64,000 nucleotides of DNA from Drechmeria coniospora (taxonomy: Eukaryota; Ascomycota; Sordariomycetes; Hypocreales; Ophiocordycipitaceae). The position numbers and the translations under genes were made by a program. A model generated the notes under the pieces. That model was given only the letters and a program-made list of their open reading frames with translations. It searched no databases and was not told where the DNA came from. The stretch lies in the NCBI RefSeq assembly GCF_001625195.1, contig NC_054391.1:3007390-3071389 (forward strand), in the 5' to 3' direction. Below are positions 48,001 to 58,793 of this stretch, piece after piece (the first letter of the stretch is position 1; each line of letters opens with the position of its first letter).

Positions 48001-49725
48001 CATGGCGGCGGGGTGAGGACTGGCCATGACGAGGTTCGACATGACGCGCAGCTCATACGACCAGTCGGAAATGGGGCCCAGGGACGTGGCAGCCCAGTCG
48101 ACGGACCTGGCGAACTTGATGTGGTCCGGAAGGCTCTCGGTGAGGGGAATCCTCGTCCAATCGAAGACCGTCTTGGTCGAATGCGAGCGGATGACCTCGT
48201 TGGAGAACTCTTGGGGACGGCAGCCGGCGACGTCGCCGTCGAGCTCGCCGTCGACAGGCCCAAGGTTCGGCGCATGAGGCGGCGCTCCGGAGTTGGCGGT
48301 GGCGGCATCGCAAAAGTAGTTGGGAGGGTCGACAAAGTCCTGCATCGGCGAGTTCGGCTCCGAGGGAAAGCCAAAGGGCGAGCCGGTCCTGGTGGAGATG
48401 GGGGTGACGTTGCCGCTCACGAATCGGAACCGGTGCCGCAAGGTGGTGGAAGTCCAAGTGATGCCGCCGTAGTCGTGGTACGGGAGCGGCAGGGCGAGAT
48501 TGTTGGTGCTCTTGGAGGTGGCATAGGCCCAGGAGCGAAACTGGTCAAAGGCCGAGGCCTGGGCAAAGTCTTGAGGTTCGACGGTGAGCATGCTGCCTAT
48601 CTCTCGGCAAGATCGCAGAGAACTGTTCTGGTAGAGCATGTTGATGCCCGGCTTGTTGGCATTCATCGGACTGGTCAGATCGAGGAGAAAGGTGGGCCTC
48701 TCGTCGTTGTCGAGAAGCTCCATGGCGCTGATGTTCTGCACCGTCGGCGGGCCTGCGGGGTGCGCCTTGGCACACTCGAGGCCGCCCAGGGTGGGCGTGG
48801 TTGCGTCGAGGGACGAACACAAGCTGCCCGAGGTGCTGCCCGACATGGCAGGGCTCGGCGAGCTGATGCTGGCGCCGGGGAGCTTGAGGGTTGTGATGCC
48901 CATACGGTCGTCGCGGTTGCCCGAGAGCATGGTGGCGGCCGTTTCGGACGCCGTGGCGCTCGGGGGGCAACCAAGGTGCCTCGTCGGCGCGTGAGAGAAG
49001 AAGAGGGGAGCGATGGGGTCCTCGCGTTGGGGCCGTGACGGCGTCGACGACTGGCAATGAGGGGTGGCCGAGGGAGCCATGTCGAAGCTTGCGGGTGGCA
49101 ATGGTCCCGTCCGCGGCTTCTTGGACGGGGCATGGTCCATGGTGCAGTCAACGGCCTTGATGTGCCTCAACGAACGCTTGATCGACCTCTGCATACGACC
49201 AGACCTGGAGCAGGAAGGCGACTGCGGGTGCTGCGGGTGCTGCGGATGCTGATGCTGATGCTGATGCTGATGCTGATGCTGCCGCCTCGGCTGCTGCTGC
49301 GGAAGCGGAACGGGCGACAACGACGTGGGTTGGTACTGCTGGAAAACGTCCTGGTGGTGGATGATGACGGCGCTCCTGGGGGAGCAAGAGGTGCCGCCGG
49401 CTCGGGACGTGCGTCGATACGTCGGCGAACCTGGCTGGCCGGGGTGGTGGTTACTGGACGATACCCATCGTCCCGAAGCGACACTCGAACGACGACGTCT
49501 GTGATGATCCGACAGGCCTGGACGGGGGGAAGAAGGGGAAGCGGCAGAGGCAGGCGGGACGGTGTCGGGAGGAATTGAGACGGGGGCACGTCGGGTCGTC
49601 GGCTCCGCGTCGCTATCACCACCGCGGGGCGAGGAGGACGGTTGGATATAGGCGACGGCAGAAGTAGAGGCTGTAGAGCCGGCGCGGGACTCGGCGACGT
49701 CGTCGTCGTCGGTTAGTCGCTGCAT
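45082..49725 (-). CDS. PAS-domain hybrid histidine kinase with receiver
   Basis: A two-component sensor that autophosphorylates on His and passes the phosphate to its own Asp, then to an HPt protein. Exons 45247..49725 and 45082..45183 give 1526 residues. Residues 1-450 are Ser/Pro/Gln/His-rich and disordered, with a (QH)n tract. Then come a PAS/GAF-like sensory region (VDWAATSLGPISDWS, HPAAMYWGSDYIAIYNAAYIKLAGGKHPKLMG), a PAS domain (FAPVGMFIADTQGHINYCNDMWWQ) and the kinase core: H box SHEMRNPLSAIL (H1059), N box NLMTNAIKFT, G boxes VEDTGPGL and GGSGLGLFISR. The receiver has VEDNIVNQKV, phospho-acceptor D1443 in ILMDLEMPVMDG, and Lys in ISKPF, the last split by the intron. No membrane span is seen, so probably cytosolic. 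The fungal group is not assigned. Confidence 0.95.
49246..49281 (-). repeat. In-frame hexanucleotide repeat coding (Gln-His)n
   Basis: Six head-to-tail copies of GATGCT on the plus strand, read as CAGCAT or CACCAG-type Gln/His pairs in the kinase N-terminus, flanked by Gln-His-Pro repeats with a 9-bp period. Length variation in coding sequence is likely. Confidence 0.85.
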
Positions 49726-51999
49726 CAAGCGCCGAAACACGGGGTACGGTAGCGGAATGGGATTTCGACGTAGCAGCAAAGGAGCATGAGAAAAAGCTCC
49801 TCCCGGCAGCAACCTGTGCGCGGGGAGGGGAAGGGGGGGGGGGGGTGGTGATTGTGGTGGGGCGAAGGTAGAGGTTTTCGAAATCCCCAGGGGGAAAGGG
49901 AAGGGGCCGCACGTGGGCTCCGTATGCTGCACAGTATACTTACTGTACGACAAGTACGGAGCACTCGTGCAGTGCAGTACGTGCATCCTTGCATGTATGT
50001 GCTTATCGAGTACAGTATCCATACGCACAGGCAAGCGCGCGTACAAACGTGCTCGTCGTCACCAGGGCTTTCCCGATCGCACCCTTTCACAGCCGTGACG
50101 GGAGCGAAGTCATCGTTGGCGCGGCAGTCTGGGGTGATGATCGAGGCGGGCTAGGGGCCATCGGCAGGCGGCAGGGGGGGGAGTTGAAACGGATCAGCGA
50201 ATGTCAGATCTGGGGCGACCATGTAACCTTCATGGCCAGGGCTGCTGGGCATCGGGCCGTATGAGTTGTGATAGTGCCGCGGTGGCCCTGGCTAGACCCG
50301 TTGTTCGCTTACAAACCACTGCTGGAGCGTCGTCCCGGCACATGTTTTTACGAGCACCACTCCGTATATTCCCTGCAATGGTTGTACGTATACGGAGTAC
50401 TCTGTACTTGTACAAGTACTGTACGGAATATTTGTGCATGACAAGTACTTGCGCCGAGTACTCACGACGATGTCTGGTGATGATGGATGGGTACTTGCAC
50501 CGACTGAAGGTCTCTACGAGTACAAGTACGGAGCACTACAGCGCGTACGACGCTCGCTAACATGGCGAGCAGTCAAGGGGCGCGGCCGACGAGACGCAAA
50601 TGCACCAAGGTGCCTGATAGGTGTGTGTGTATAACTATTAACGGTACAAGCAAACGTACCGAGAGGTACAAGTCAGAGAAGAGTTTTGAATAGAAGCGTC
50701 GTCTCCGATGCCACTCGTGGTTCTGCCACCCAAGCTCCGAGCACCTCGTGAGGACTTGGCCGGCTCATACCACTGGCAGGTACAGTACATGTACATGATG
50801 GGCACTTGGATGCTACTTGTGGGCAGCTTCCAACAAGGCTGACAGCAGTCATGTACAGTACTTACGTGGAAAGCGAGTCGCGGAATCGACGGGATTTTAG
50901 GTAATACCAATGGATGCCTCCTTTTTTGTCGTTGCTTTGAGACGGACGGGCCGACCGACCGATTGTCCCCGGCGCCGGCGACGGAGACGGGGCGTGTGGA
51001 ATGTTCGGCTGAACGCCTGTGGAGCGATTTTTAGACACGCTTGAGCGGTGTCACTCCGTACTCGTACGCTTAATTACTTGCAACTAGTTCTACAGTACAT
51101 GTGCATACTTAGTAGTATAAATAGTCCAACGCAAGTCCCAGCAGCCAGCCACCGCGGAAGTTTATCTCCCAGGCACAGCGATCGAAGCTCTGGAAGCACC
51201 GGCGATGGCGTCGCGCCTTTCCCACCTTGGTAAGAACCTTGAAGGCACGTTGTACCAGACGCCTCAGCTACCTAGGTACTAAGTAAGGAATTTCAATAGA
51301 GATGGGGCGTTCCGCTAGTTTCTGGCATTTAAGTACTTACACAAGTACGGGTACCTGCAAGGCAGCCTCGCGCAGAACAAATAATATTACTCGTACCGGA
51401 ACAAGCACCTACTGTGCTCCGTAGTTGAGGGAGTATTTTCAACTGTGGTGACGAATAGGTTCATTATGTAACGTGAACCATGGAACCAGCCGATCAGTAC
51501 GAAGTAAAGTACTGTCTGTACTTGATTGTCCTCAGGGAAGGGTCCGGAGTACATGCACTGCAAGTACTTGTGGTCGGTAAGAATACCTGCGCAAGTACTC
51601 CGTACTCCGCACTGTAGTAACACTCCGTACGCCATACTGGCCAGCTACGGAGCACTCCGTGCGTGGAAGTCCTTGAAGATAAGTACAAGGTTACAACAAA
51701 GGTACTTGCTCCGTACGGAGTACATGTGCAATAATGACAACATCGGCATGCACAGCACATTCATTTTTACCATCAAGGGAACTTGACTGAACTGCGGAGT
51801 ACTTGATACGACGACGCTGGTCGGTACAGTAAATACCTAGTACTTGGACAAAAGTGTCGATTCAATTGGTTGCTCTACCACTACTTACGAAGTGAATCGA
51901 CACGTTTGCCACCCCACTGTGCTACTTGTAGCCCGTGCAGGATGCGCAAATTAAAGGTGCTTGAGCAATACTGCTGAACATGTACTGTACTTATTAGTT

Positions 52000-52017
52000 G
52001 TACTCCGTACGGAGTAC
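52000..52017. repeat. Perfect 18-bp palindrome GTACTCCGTACGGAGTAC
   Basis: The sequence equals its own reverse complement. It is two overlapping copies of the 11-bp motif in opposite orientations sharing the central GTAC. A related copy without the left GTAC arm lies at about 51709-51723. Confidence 0.9.
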
Positions 52018-52432
52018 TTGCAGCTACAATTATTACGTCTTACGTCTTTGAGTACGGCGCGGTCCCTACCACCGCATGGGCGCAGTGTCATCGCGCTTTC
52101 TCGCGGAGGAGATGCATGGAAACAAATGCTCGACCACGTCCAAGTGACGCACTTTGAAGGTGTTCGGCGCCTACAACAGTTCGTTCGTGCGCTCGTACGC
52201 ATGCGCTTTTTTGTTCGTCGGAAACCTTGCTTTTTTTCTTGCCTTGTCTCGGTAGCAGAAATCGAGAAAGGTCGAAACGGTGGGGGAGGACAGTGGAAGG
52301 CTATACTTACTTACTTGCCGAGGTACATCATACCTACTTGCAAGTACTCCGCAACAAGTAGATCTTGGTTGTACATGTACTTGTAAGTACGGCGTACGGA
52401 GTGTAATGCAAGTACTTTAATGCTGGGCTCTT

Positions 52433-52514
52433 CAGCGCATGTGCATGTACAACCAAGTACTGTGCACCTGGCTTTCCAGCGCATGTGCATGTACAACCAA
52501 GTACTGTGCACCTG
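52433..52514. repeat. Tandem duplication, 38-bp unit with 44-bp period
   Basis: 52433-52470 and 52477-52514 are identical as read (CAGCGCATGTGC ... GTGCACCTG), separated by a 6-bp spacer. The unit contains a GTACAACCAAGTAC core. Confidence 0.9.
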
Positions 52515-53165
52515 TACTGTACTGCACGGTGCACTCGTACCGTCCGTACCACGGCCACCAATCACGTACCAAGAGGGCATGCGGTGGCCAACGACCTTGT
52601 CGCTGCTGCCGCTCCGCCCGCTGGCCCCGGCGTACGGCACAGTCTCAGGCACAGGCAGGTTCCGAGGTCGGGTGAGGAGGACGCTTACTGGCCGCCTCTC
52701 CCCTGGATCCCGCCTACAACGGTTCGCAGGCCGACCAATCCAGCGCTCGACCGGCGCCCATCCCAGCACCCGTCCCGTGGTCAGCGCTTAGCAGCCACAA
52801 GCTCCATGTACCGGCAGCTTCTCATTGGTCGTCCACCCTCACCTGTGATGCTCCCGCTGCTCTCCGTCCCATTCATATTTTGCCATGCCCGGCCAGCCGG
52901 CTGCCGTCGACCGTGGCCTTTAAACCTCCCTCCCCCCCCCTCCCCTCTAGCTGGCTGGGAGGGCATCCTCTTCCGACGAGCATGTGCTGAGCGGCGCCCG
53001 AGACGCGACGCTCGGATTCGAATTCGACACCGCCAGTGCCGTCCTTCCAGCCGATGTCGTCGCCCGCCTCGCCGCTGCCGTAGGCTTTGGCTTTCGGTGC
53101 CGCCATCGACGACGCATCATTCACCGCCGCCGGACCAGACGACGACCTTGCGGCACGCTGCCACC

Positions 53166-54387
53166 ATGAAGATCCTCCTCGGCAGGAGCAAGTCCTACCG
53201 GCTGCTGCCCCGCGCCTGGCCCCGGCTGCATCAGCGGTTCAACGCTTGGATCATGACCCTCGAGCTCGCCCTCCTCATCGCCGTCCTCGTCATCTTCGGC
53301 ATCGCCCAACCGGACCTGTACCGCACCGACATGTGGCGCATCGGCTTCGACAACAAACTCAACTCGAACCCGAACATGGTCCTCTACGCCTATGCGAACC
53401 ACCGTCCCCTCCCCAAGATACCGCTGATTTGGTCCCTCGCGTGCGTCGCAGCCCCCCCCCCCCCCCCCAACCCCCCAACCCTCCGCCCCTCGTCTCGTCC
53501 CTCTGCTCCGGAGCTGACGCATGAGACGCGTAGCCTCACCAACTACAATGTCGCCATCTCCATCGTCTCTCTCTTCTTTCTCCTCTGCAAGCTCATCACC
53601 ATCATCATGCGATTTTACTTTCCCATCATTGCCCTTGTCAGCTATTCTGCCTTGATCGCCCTCTACGCCGTCAGCATCTACGGTCAAATCGGCCCGGACT
53701 ATGCAGACGCACGATACCCCGCACCGGCCGCCTGGTACTTTCGGCAAGGCTGCGATCCGGCCAGGCCTTACGGCAAGTATCGAGCTTGCCAGATTGCCCA
53801 AGCCTCTCTTGGTGTGACCTTGTTCATGTTGTACGTGCCGAACCCCCCGCCCCCGATGGCAATTTCTCTGCTCGTCTGACCTTTTTGCTCCCAGCACCGT
53901 CTATCTCGTCAACCTGGGCTTCGCCCTGCATGCCACCTGGCCCAACGAGGAGAATGCTTTGTGCCGGGACGAGGACGAGGACTCGGCCCTCTCCGACTCC
54001 AAGGCGAATGACGGCGGCGCATGGGAGATGCACAGCATGAACGCGCCCGTCAACGAGAGCGCCGTGCCCTTTACGCCGAGAACGCAAGCCTTTCACATCC
54101 TCGACCGGCGCCTGCCTCAGCGGCAGGAGGATATTCAACGGTATGCATGAGCGGGCATCGCCGATGCTCATCAGAGTGGAGCACGTCTGTCTGCGTGCGA
54201 AACGAACACACGAGACGGTTGCAACCAAGCCGGCAGGTTTGAACGGCTGGCATCCAGTGCCATTGTTCCGCCCGATTTTTTCGGCGCAGGACGGCTGACC
54301 GATACCCCTCCGTACTCGGACGAGGCGGGCGAAGCGGAAACGACGTTGACGATTTACTATTGTACCAATGACAGACCCTGTGGGTAG
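53166..54387 (+). CDS. Four-transmembrane fungal membrane protein, function unknown
   Basis: Exons 53166..53440, 53534..53830, 53895..54140 and 54237..54387 give 322 residues. The ATG lies in a good CCACCATGA context. Hydrophobic segments: IMTLELALLIAVLVIFGIAQ, NYNVAISIVSLFFLLCKLI, PIIALVSYSALIALYAVSIYG and ASLGVTLFMFTVYLVNLGF, the last restored by splicing. Between spans 3 and 4 lies a loop with WYFRQGCDPARPYGKYRAC, including two Cys. The C-terminus is polar and acidic. Exon 4 (ERLASSAIVPPDFFGAGRL) is inferred from the GTATGC donor and GGCAG acceptor; without it the protein would end at 54150. The topology resembles MARVEL-like or related fungal membrane proteins, but I do not assign a family. 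Confidence 0.8.
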
Positions 54388-55199
54388 GAGGCTTTTGGAC
54401 GTCGATGCAGGCCATGAAAGTGGAAAGGCATACTCCGTAGTGCGTACCTGAAATGTCGATTACGTAGAGGAAGATCATTGACGACGGTAATCATATGCCA
54501 ATAACGCCCCTGCGGTGTGTAGTGTGCAAGTAGTGTTGAGACCGCCTGATCATTGGCATCGGCATCGCAGCTCCGCGGCACCGTTGGCCCCGGCGTCCGT
54601 GGATTGCGTTGCCCCGCGGGCCGTCGTTTCCCACACCGATTCGGCCTCGTCCTTCCCCGCAAAATGTCAAAGGGTCAAGTGGGGTCGTGCTTTTGACGAA
54701 TGAGGGACTAGTGTTGTTATACTACTCTAGTTGCCGTGCCAGGCCGAACCGCACTGCACAGTACAGGTACAAGCACGTGCACAGTACATTCACCACACAC
54801 TGTAGGCGTACGGAGCACTGTGCCGTGCATTTCCTATTAGGGGTTGCCCACGGAGCAGGAGCACTGTACTGTACTTAGATGTACAGTATAATACTGCCTT
54901 ATGTAAGTAGGTGTAAGTGAGTATTAGGTGTACAGTGTTATCAGTACAGTGCATGCGTGTGCAGTAAGTAGCATGCAGTTACGTCGCTCGCTAGTTCCTC
55001 GGCTTTCGCCAGCATCGGCAATCCCTCTGCCGCTCCTTTCTGGCCACAGCCTTGCCCTTTCGTTTGCTTTTGCTTTGTTCCATTCCGTTTCCTTTCTTCT
55101 CCTCGCCACCCCGACACTCCAGACAACGGCGTCAACCGGAAACCCCTGCCGTTCATCGCACGACGGCGGCCCAACTATCCATCCAGCCCTCCAGATCAC
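54388..55199. other. Intergenic region upstream of the SSADH gene
   Basis: No gene is seen. A small patch of GTAC motifs lies at about 54740-54960. 55020-55110 is C/T-rich and is the probable promoter of the dehydrogenase. Confidence 0.6.
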
Positions 55200-56977
55200 A
55201 TGGCGTTCCTACAGCGGGTGGGAGCTACGTCGCTGCGCTTCTCTCCCAGCGTTTCCCTCATGGTTGCGAGGAGTGCATCCACCATGGCGCCCAAGGTATG
55301 CACGCGAGACCGTCGGCAAGCTTTTGTGCCGGCTGCCCGCTGACTCTGGTGGCTGCCAGCTCAAGAATCCGTCCCTGCTCAAGCACGACGTCTGCTACAT
55401 CGACGGCGAGTGGAAAGGCGCCAGATCGGGCAAGACGTTCAAGGTCAACGGTCAGTCACACCCCGGCCGGCATTGAATCCGCGTGCCCGCCTCTCATGCT
55501 CGCCTTCGACAACGCAGACCCGTGCTCGGGTGATCTCATCGGCACCTGCGCCGAATGCGACGTCGAAGACACCAAAATCGCCATCCGCGCCGCCGCCGAC
55601 GCCTTCCCCGGCTTCCGATCCAAGACGGGCCGCGAGCGTGCCAGAATCCTTCGCAAGTGGTACGAACTCATGGTCGAAAACTCGGAGGATATCGCAAAGC
55701 TCATCACGTGGGAGAACGGCAAGCCGTTTGCCGATGCCAAGGGTGAGGCCGCCTACGCCGCCAGCTTTTTCGAGTGGTTCGGCGAGGAGGCCCCCCGAAG
55801 CTACGGCGACACCATCCCGGCCACGATCCCCGGAAACCGGGTGTGGACGATCAAAGAGCCCGTCGGCGTCTGCGGACTCATCACCCCGTGAGTCGCTCTG
55901 TCTTGCTAGCCTTCTCCTCGCGCACCGAACGGGGAAGCCGGGAGTGGCTGACGTCGGCCTAGCTGGAACTTTCCCGCAGCCATGATAACGAGAAAGGTCG
56001 GGCCTGCGCTGGCCGCCGGCTGCACCGTCGTCTGCAAAGCCCCTGGCGAGACTCCGTACACTGCCCTCGCCATCGCCGAGCTCGCTCATCGCGCCGGCGT
56101 GCCCAAGGGCGTCGTCAACATCGTCACGACGCTGGAGAACACGGCCAAGGTCGGCGAGGTGCTCACGACAGACCCCACCGTCAAGAAGCTATCGTTTACC
56201 GGTTCCACCGCCGTCGGCAAGCTGCTCACCAAGCAGTCGTCCAGCACGCTCAAGAAGCTGTCGATGGAGCTTGGCGGCAACGCCCCTTTCATCGTCTTTG
56301 ACGATGCAGACATCGATGCCGCCGTCGCCGGCGCCATCGCTTCCAAGTTCCGCTCCTCGGGTCAAACTTGCGTCTGCGCCAACCGAATCTACGTTCAGGA
56401 AGGCATCTACGACGAGTTTGCCCGCAGGTTCACCGAAAAGGTCGCCGCCTTCCACGTGGGCCACGGCTTCAAGGACGGCACCACGCACGGTCCTCTCATC
56501 CACGGCCGCGCCGTTGCCAAGGTCGAGGCGCATGTGAAGGACGCGCAGAGCAAGGGAGGCAAGCTCCTCATCGGCGGACAGAAAATGCCTGAACTGGGGT
56601 CCAATTTCTTTCAGCCGACGGTGATCCGCGACGCGACCCCCGACATGGCCATCGCCACCGAGGAGACATTCGGGCCTGTCGCCGCCCTTTTCCCCTTTAA
56701 GACGGAAAAGGACGTCGTCGACATGGCGAACCGTGCCGAGGTTGGTTTGGCCGGCTACTTTTTCTCCCGAGACCTTCAACGAGTCCACCGTGTCGCCGAG
56801 GCTCTCGAGGTCGGCATGGTGGGCGTCAACACAGGCATCCTCTCGGACCCGGCATCTCCCTTTGGCGGTGTCAAGGAGAGCGGCTTCGGAAGAGAGGGGT
56901 CCAAGTACGGTATTGCAGAGTACCAGATTACCAAGATGATTACTTTTGGTGGTATGGGCCAGCCCTTGCAGAGCTGA
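55200..56977 (+). CDS. UGA2: Succinate-semialdehyde dehydrogenase (NAD(P)+)
   Basis: Oxidises succinate semialdehyde to succinate, the last step of the GABA shunt. Exons 55200..55295, 55360..55450, 55518..55887 and 55963..56977 give 523 residues. The first ~30 residues (MAFLQRVGATSLRFSPSVSLMVARS) are Arg/Ser-rich without acids, so mitochondrial targeting is likely; a second Met at STMAPK could give a cytosolic form. ALDH landmarks: WNFPAAMITRKVGPALAAGCTVV (first W restored by splicing), the glutamate of MELGGNAPF, catalytic C322 in SSGQTCVCANR, and EETFGPVAALFPF. The SSGQTCVCANR context and PFGGVKESGFGREGSKYGI match SSADH rather than betaine or acetaldehyde dehydrogenases. Confidence 0.93.
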
Positions 56978-57362
56978 GGCCCGACTTGTTGCAGCGATGG
57001 GATGGGATATGGCGAAAGCGATCGAGTTTGTGTTAAAAGTTAACTCTGATGAACAACTAATTTTTGATCAACCAAGTATGTATGCATGCCCTGCTTGTAC
57101 GACACGTCAGGCTTGCCTGGCTGCATATGGCGTACCAACCACACGATAGGGAGGGCGACTCGATACTATTCCTTGAACAACTGGATGAAAAGGTTGCAGA
57201 GATGTGACAAAAAAAGACGTGTATAGAGAGGCCTGGGAAAGAAACCGACAGGGAGGGGGTCGGGCTTCTTATTATATATATATAGATAGCCTTGCCGAAT
57301 CTCCAACAGCAGACAAAAATAGAATGCAACCCAGAGGCTGCAAACTACAAGGTTAAAATAAT
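56978..57362. other. 3' flank of SSADH and tRNA downstream region
   Basis: 385 bp with no gene. A short TA run (TTATATATATATAGATA) lies near 57270-57290. Confidence 0.6.
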
Positions 57363-57450
57363 TGATCGTTGCAGGGATCGAACCTGCGACCTTGGCCGAC
57401 CACGCGTAGTGTTGTAAAGGCCACGCTACTAACCCCTGAGCTAAACGACC
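57363..57450 (-). tRNA. tRNA-Val (anticodon UAC) with a 14-nt intron
   Basis: On the minus strand the gene starts GGTCGTTTAGC at 57450. The 7-bp acceptor stem pairs GGTCGTT with AACGATC (57364-57370), plus discriminator A. The A box TAGCTCAGGGG and B box GGTTCGATCCC are present, and the T stem is GCAGG/CCTGC. The anticodon stem TGGCC/GGCCA encloses TTTACA, giving anticodon TAC. An intron ACACTACGCGTGGT sits after position 37, the usual place for eukaryotic tRNA introns. Without it the tRNA is 74 nt. A short T run follows. Confidence 0.9.
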
Positions 57451-57651
57451 AGAACATTACTAATCTGGCGCGTTAGTTTAAATTATTTAGCTCGCGAGCT
57501 CAGCTCTGGGGGGCTCCTGGCCGAAAACAGCTGAACCGCACCGCGATCGTTGAATCGTAGTTCGAGATTCTTTGATCCCCAACTTCAAGCTGCAGCGCAA
57601 CTCCAGCTTCCCAGTGAGGCATCACATCAATCATACACGATTCCCATCTCC

Positions 57652-58609
57652 ATGATGGCGACTCCCCGTGTCACTGCGCTGGCAAAACGGGGCCTCCGTT
57701 GCTTGCACCTTGCACAAGGGTGCGTCGATCCCAAGGTCGAGATTGTGGATTCGGCTTTGCTTCCCGGAGACGGGAACACATCGGGATGCTAACCAGCTGG
57801 GTGGCAGATATGAAATAACGATCCCCCCTAGACAACCGATAACCGTCTGCTCAAAGTCCCTATCGTCCCTGCAATGGCCAAGCGGCTCGCCCAGCAGATC
57901 CTTCAGCTGCGTCCCTGCCCTCCTGAAGAAGCGCAAGATCGCGCCGGCGGCCAACAGTCCCCAAAGACTCTCTGACCATGGTTCACCACCTGTTTCTTCG
58001 GCTTCGTCCTCATCAGGTCCCAACCCTGAGGATCCTCTTGACTTTTCTGCCCTCGTGGCCGCCTACGCTTCTGTGGATGCTCATTTCAAGTCCCAGCTGC
58101 AGTCTGTCCTCCACGGCGGCCGCTTCCACCCCGAAAGCCTCGGTGCCGTCGCCGTCGCCGTCAAGTCGGAGGCGACCGGTGCGCTCGAGTCCTTTCCCCT
58201 ACGCGAGCTGGCGCAGATCGTGCCCCGGTCGGGACGATCGATTTCGCTGCTCGTCAACGAGCGCGCCTACGTCAAGCCCATCATGTCGGCCGTCCAGGCC
58301 TCGCGCGAGTTCAATCAACAGCCGCAACGATCGGAAGAAAACGACCTCGAGCTGCTGTTGCGTGTCGAGCTCGAGCGCAAGGACGCTCTGGTCAAGCGCG
58401 TCAAGGAGGCGACTCAGGGGTGGCGCGAGAGGGTCCGGCAGGCGAGGACGAAGCATGACAAGGCGCTCAAGGAATGGAAGAAGTCGGGCACCTTGCTGCC
58501 GGACATGGCGAAGAAGGCGGAGAAGGAGCTGCAGAAGGTGCAGGACAAAAAGATGAAGGAGATTGATCTCGATGAGGCACAGGCGATAAAGCAGCTGGAG
58601 CGCAACTAA
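57652..58609 (+). CDS. RRF1: Mitochondrial ribosome recycling factor
   Basis: Splits post-termination mitoribosomes so subunits can be reused. Exon 1 is 57652..57719 (MMATPRVTALAKRGLRCLHLAQ, basic, a likely presequence). Exon 2 starts at 57832 (CCCTAG acceptor) or 57808 (GGCAG acceptor), both in frame, and ends at 58609; with 57832 the protein is 281 residues. The RRF domain is visible from PLDFSALVAAY with SLLVNERAYVKPIMSAVQASREFNQQPQR, then ELERKDALVKRVKEATQGWRERVRQARTKHDKALKEW, and the helix AKKAEKELQKVQDKKMKEIDLDEAQAIKQLE. It converges on another probable mitochondrial gene 184 bp downstream. Confidence 0.9.
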
Positions 58610-58793
58610 CGTTTCGCGCAGCCGCTCCCAACCACCATCCGGCGCCGCGTCCCGAGCTCGGGGCATTGCTTGACATGGAATGCATGGCCTAGCACAAACC
58701 ATATATATAAATATATACTACAGCCGCTTTCGTGGCCGTTTACTCGTACACCGCCATCCTGCCCCCTTTGGCGGATTGCTTCTTTTCCTCCGC

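Larger units (their letters stand above)
49726..53165. other. Intergenic region between the histidine kinase and the four-TM protein, second GTAC island
   Basis: No gene is supported. The kinase 5' flank has a 13-nt G run (49833-49845; C on the kinase sense strand). GTAC motifs dominate at about 49920-50020, 50380-50570 and 51050-52520, with exact GTACGGAGTAC at 51713 and 52007 and a tandem duplication at 52433-52514. From about 52850 it becomes pyrimidine-rich toward the next gene's ATG. Confidence 0.6.
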
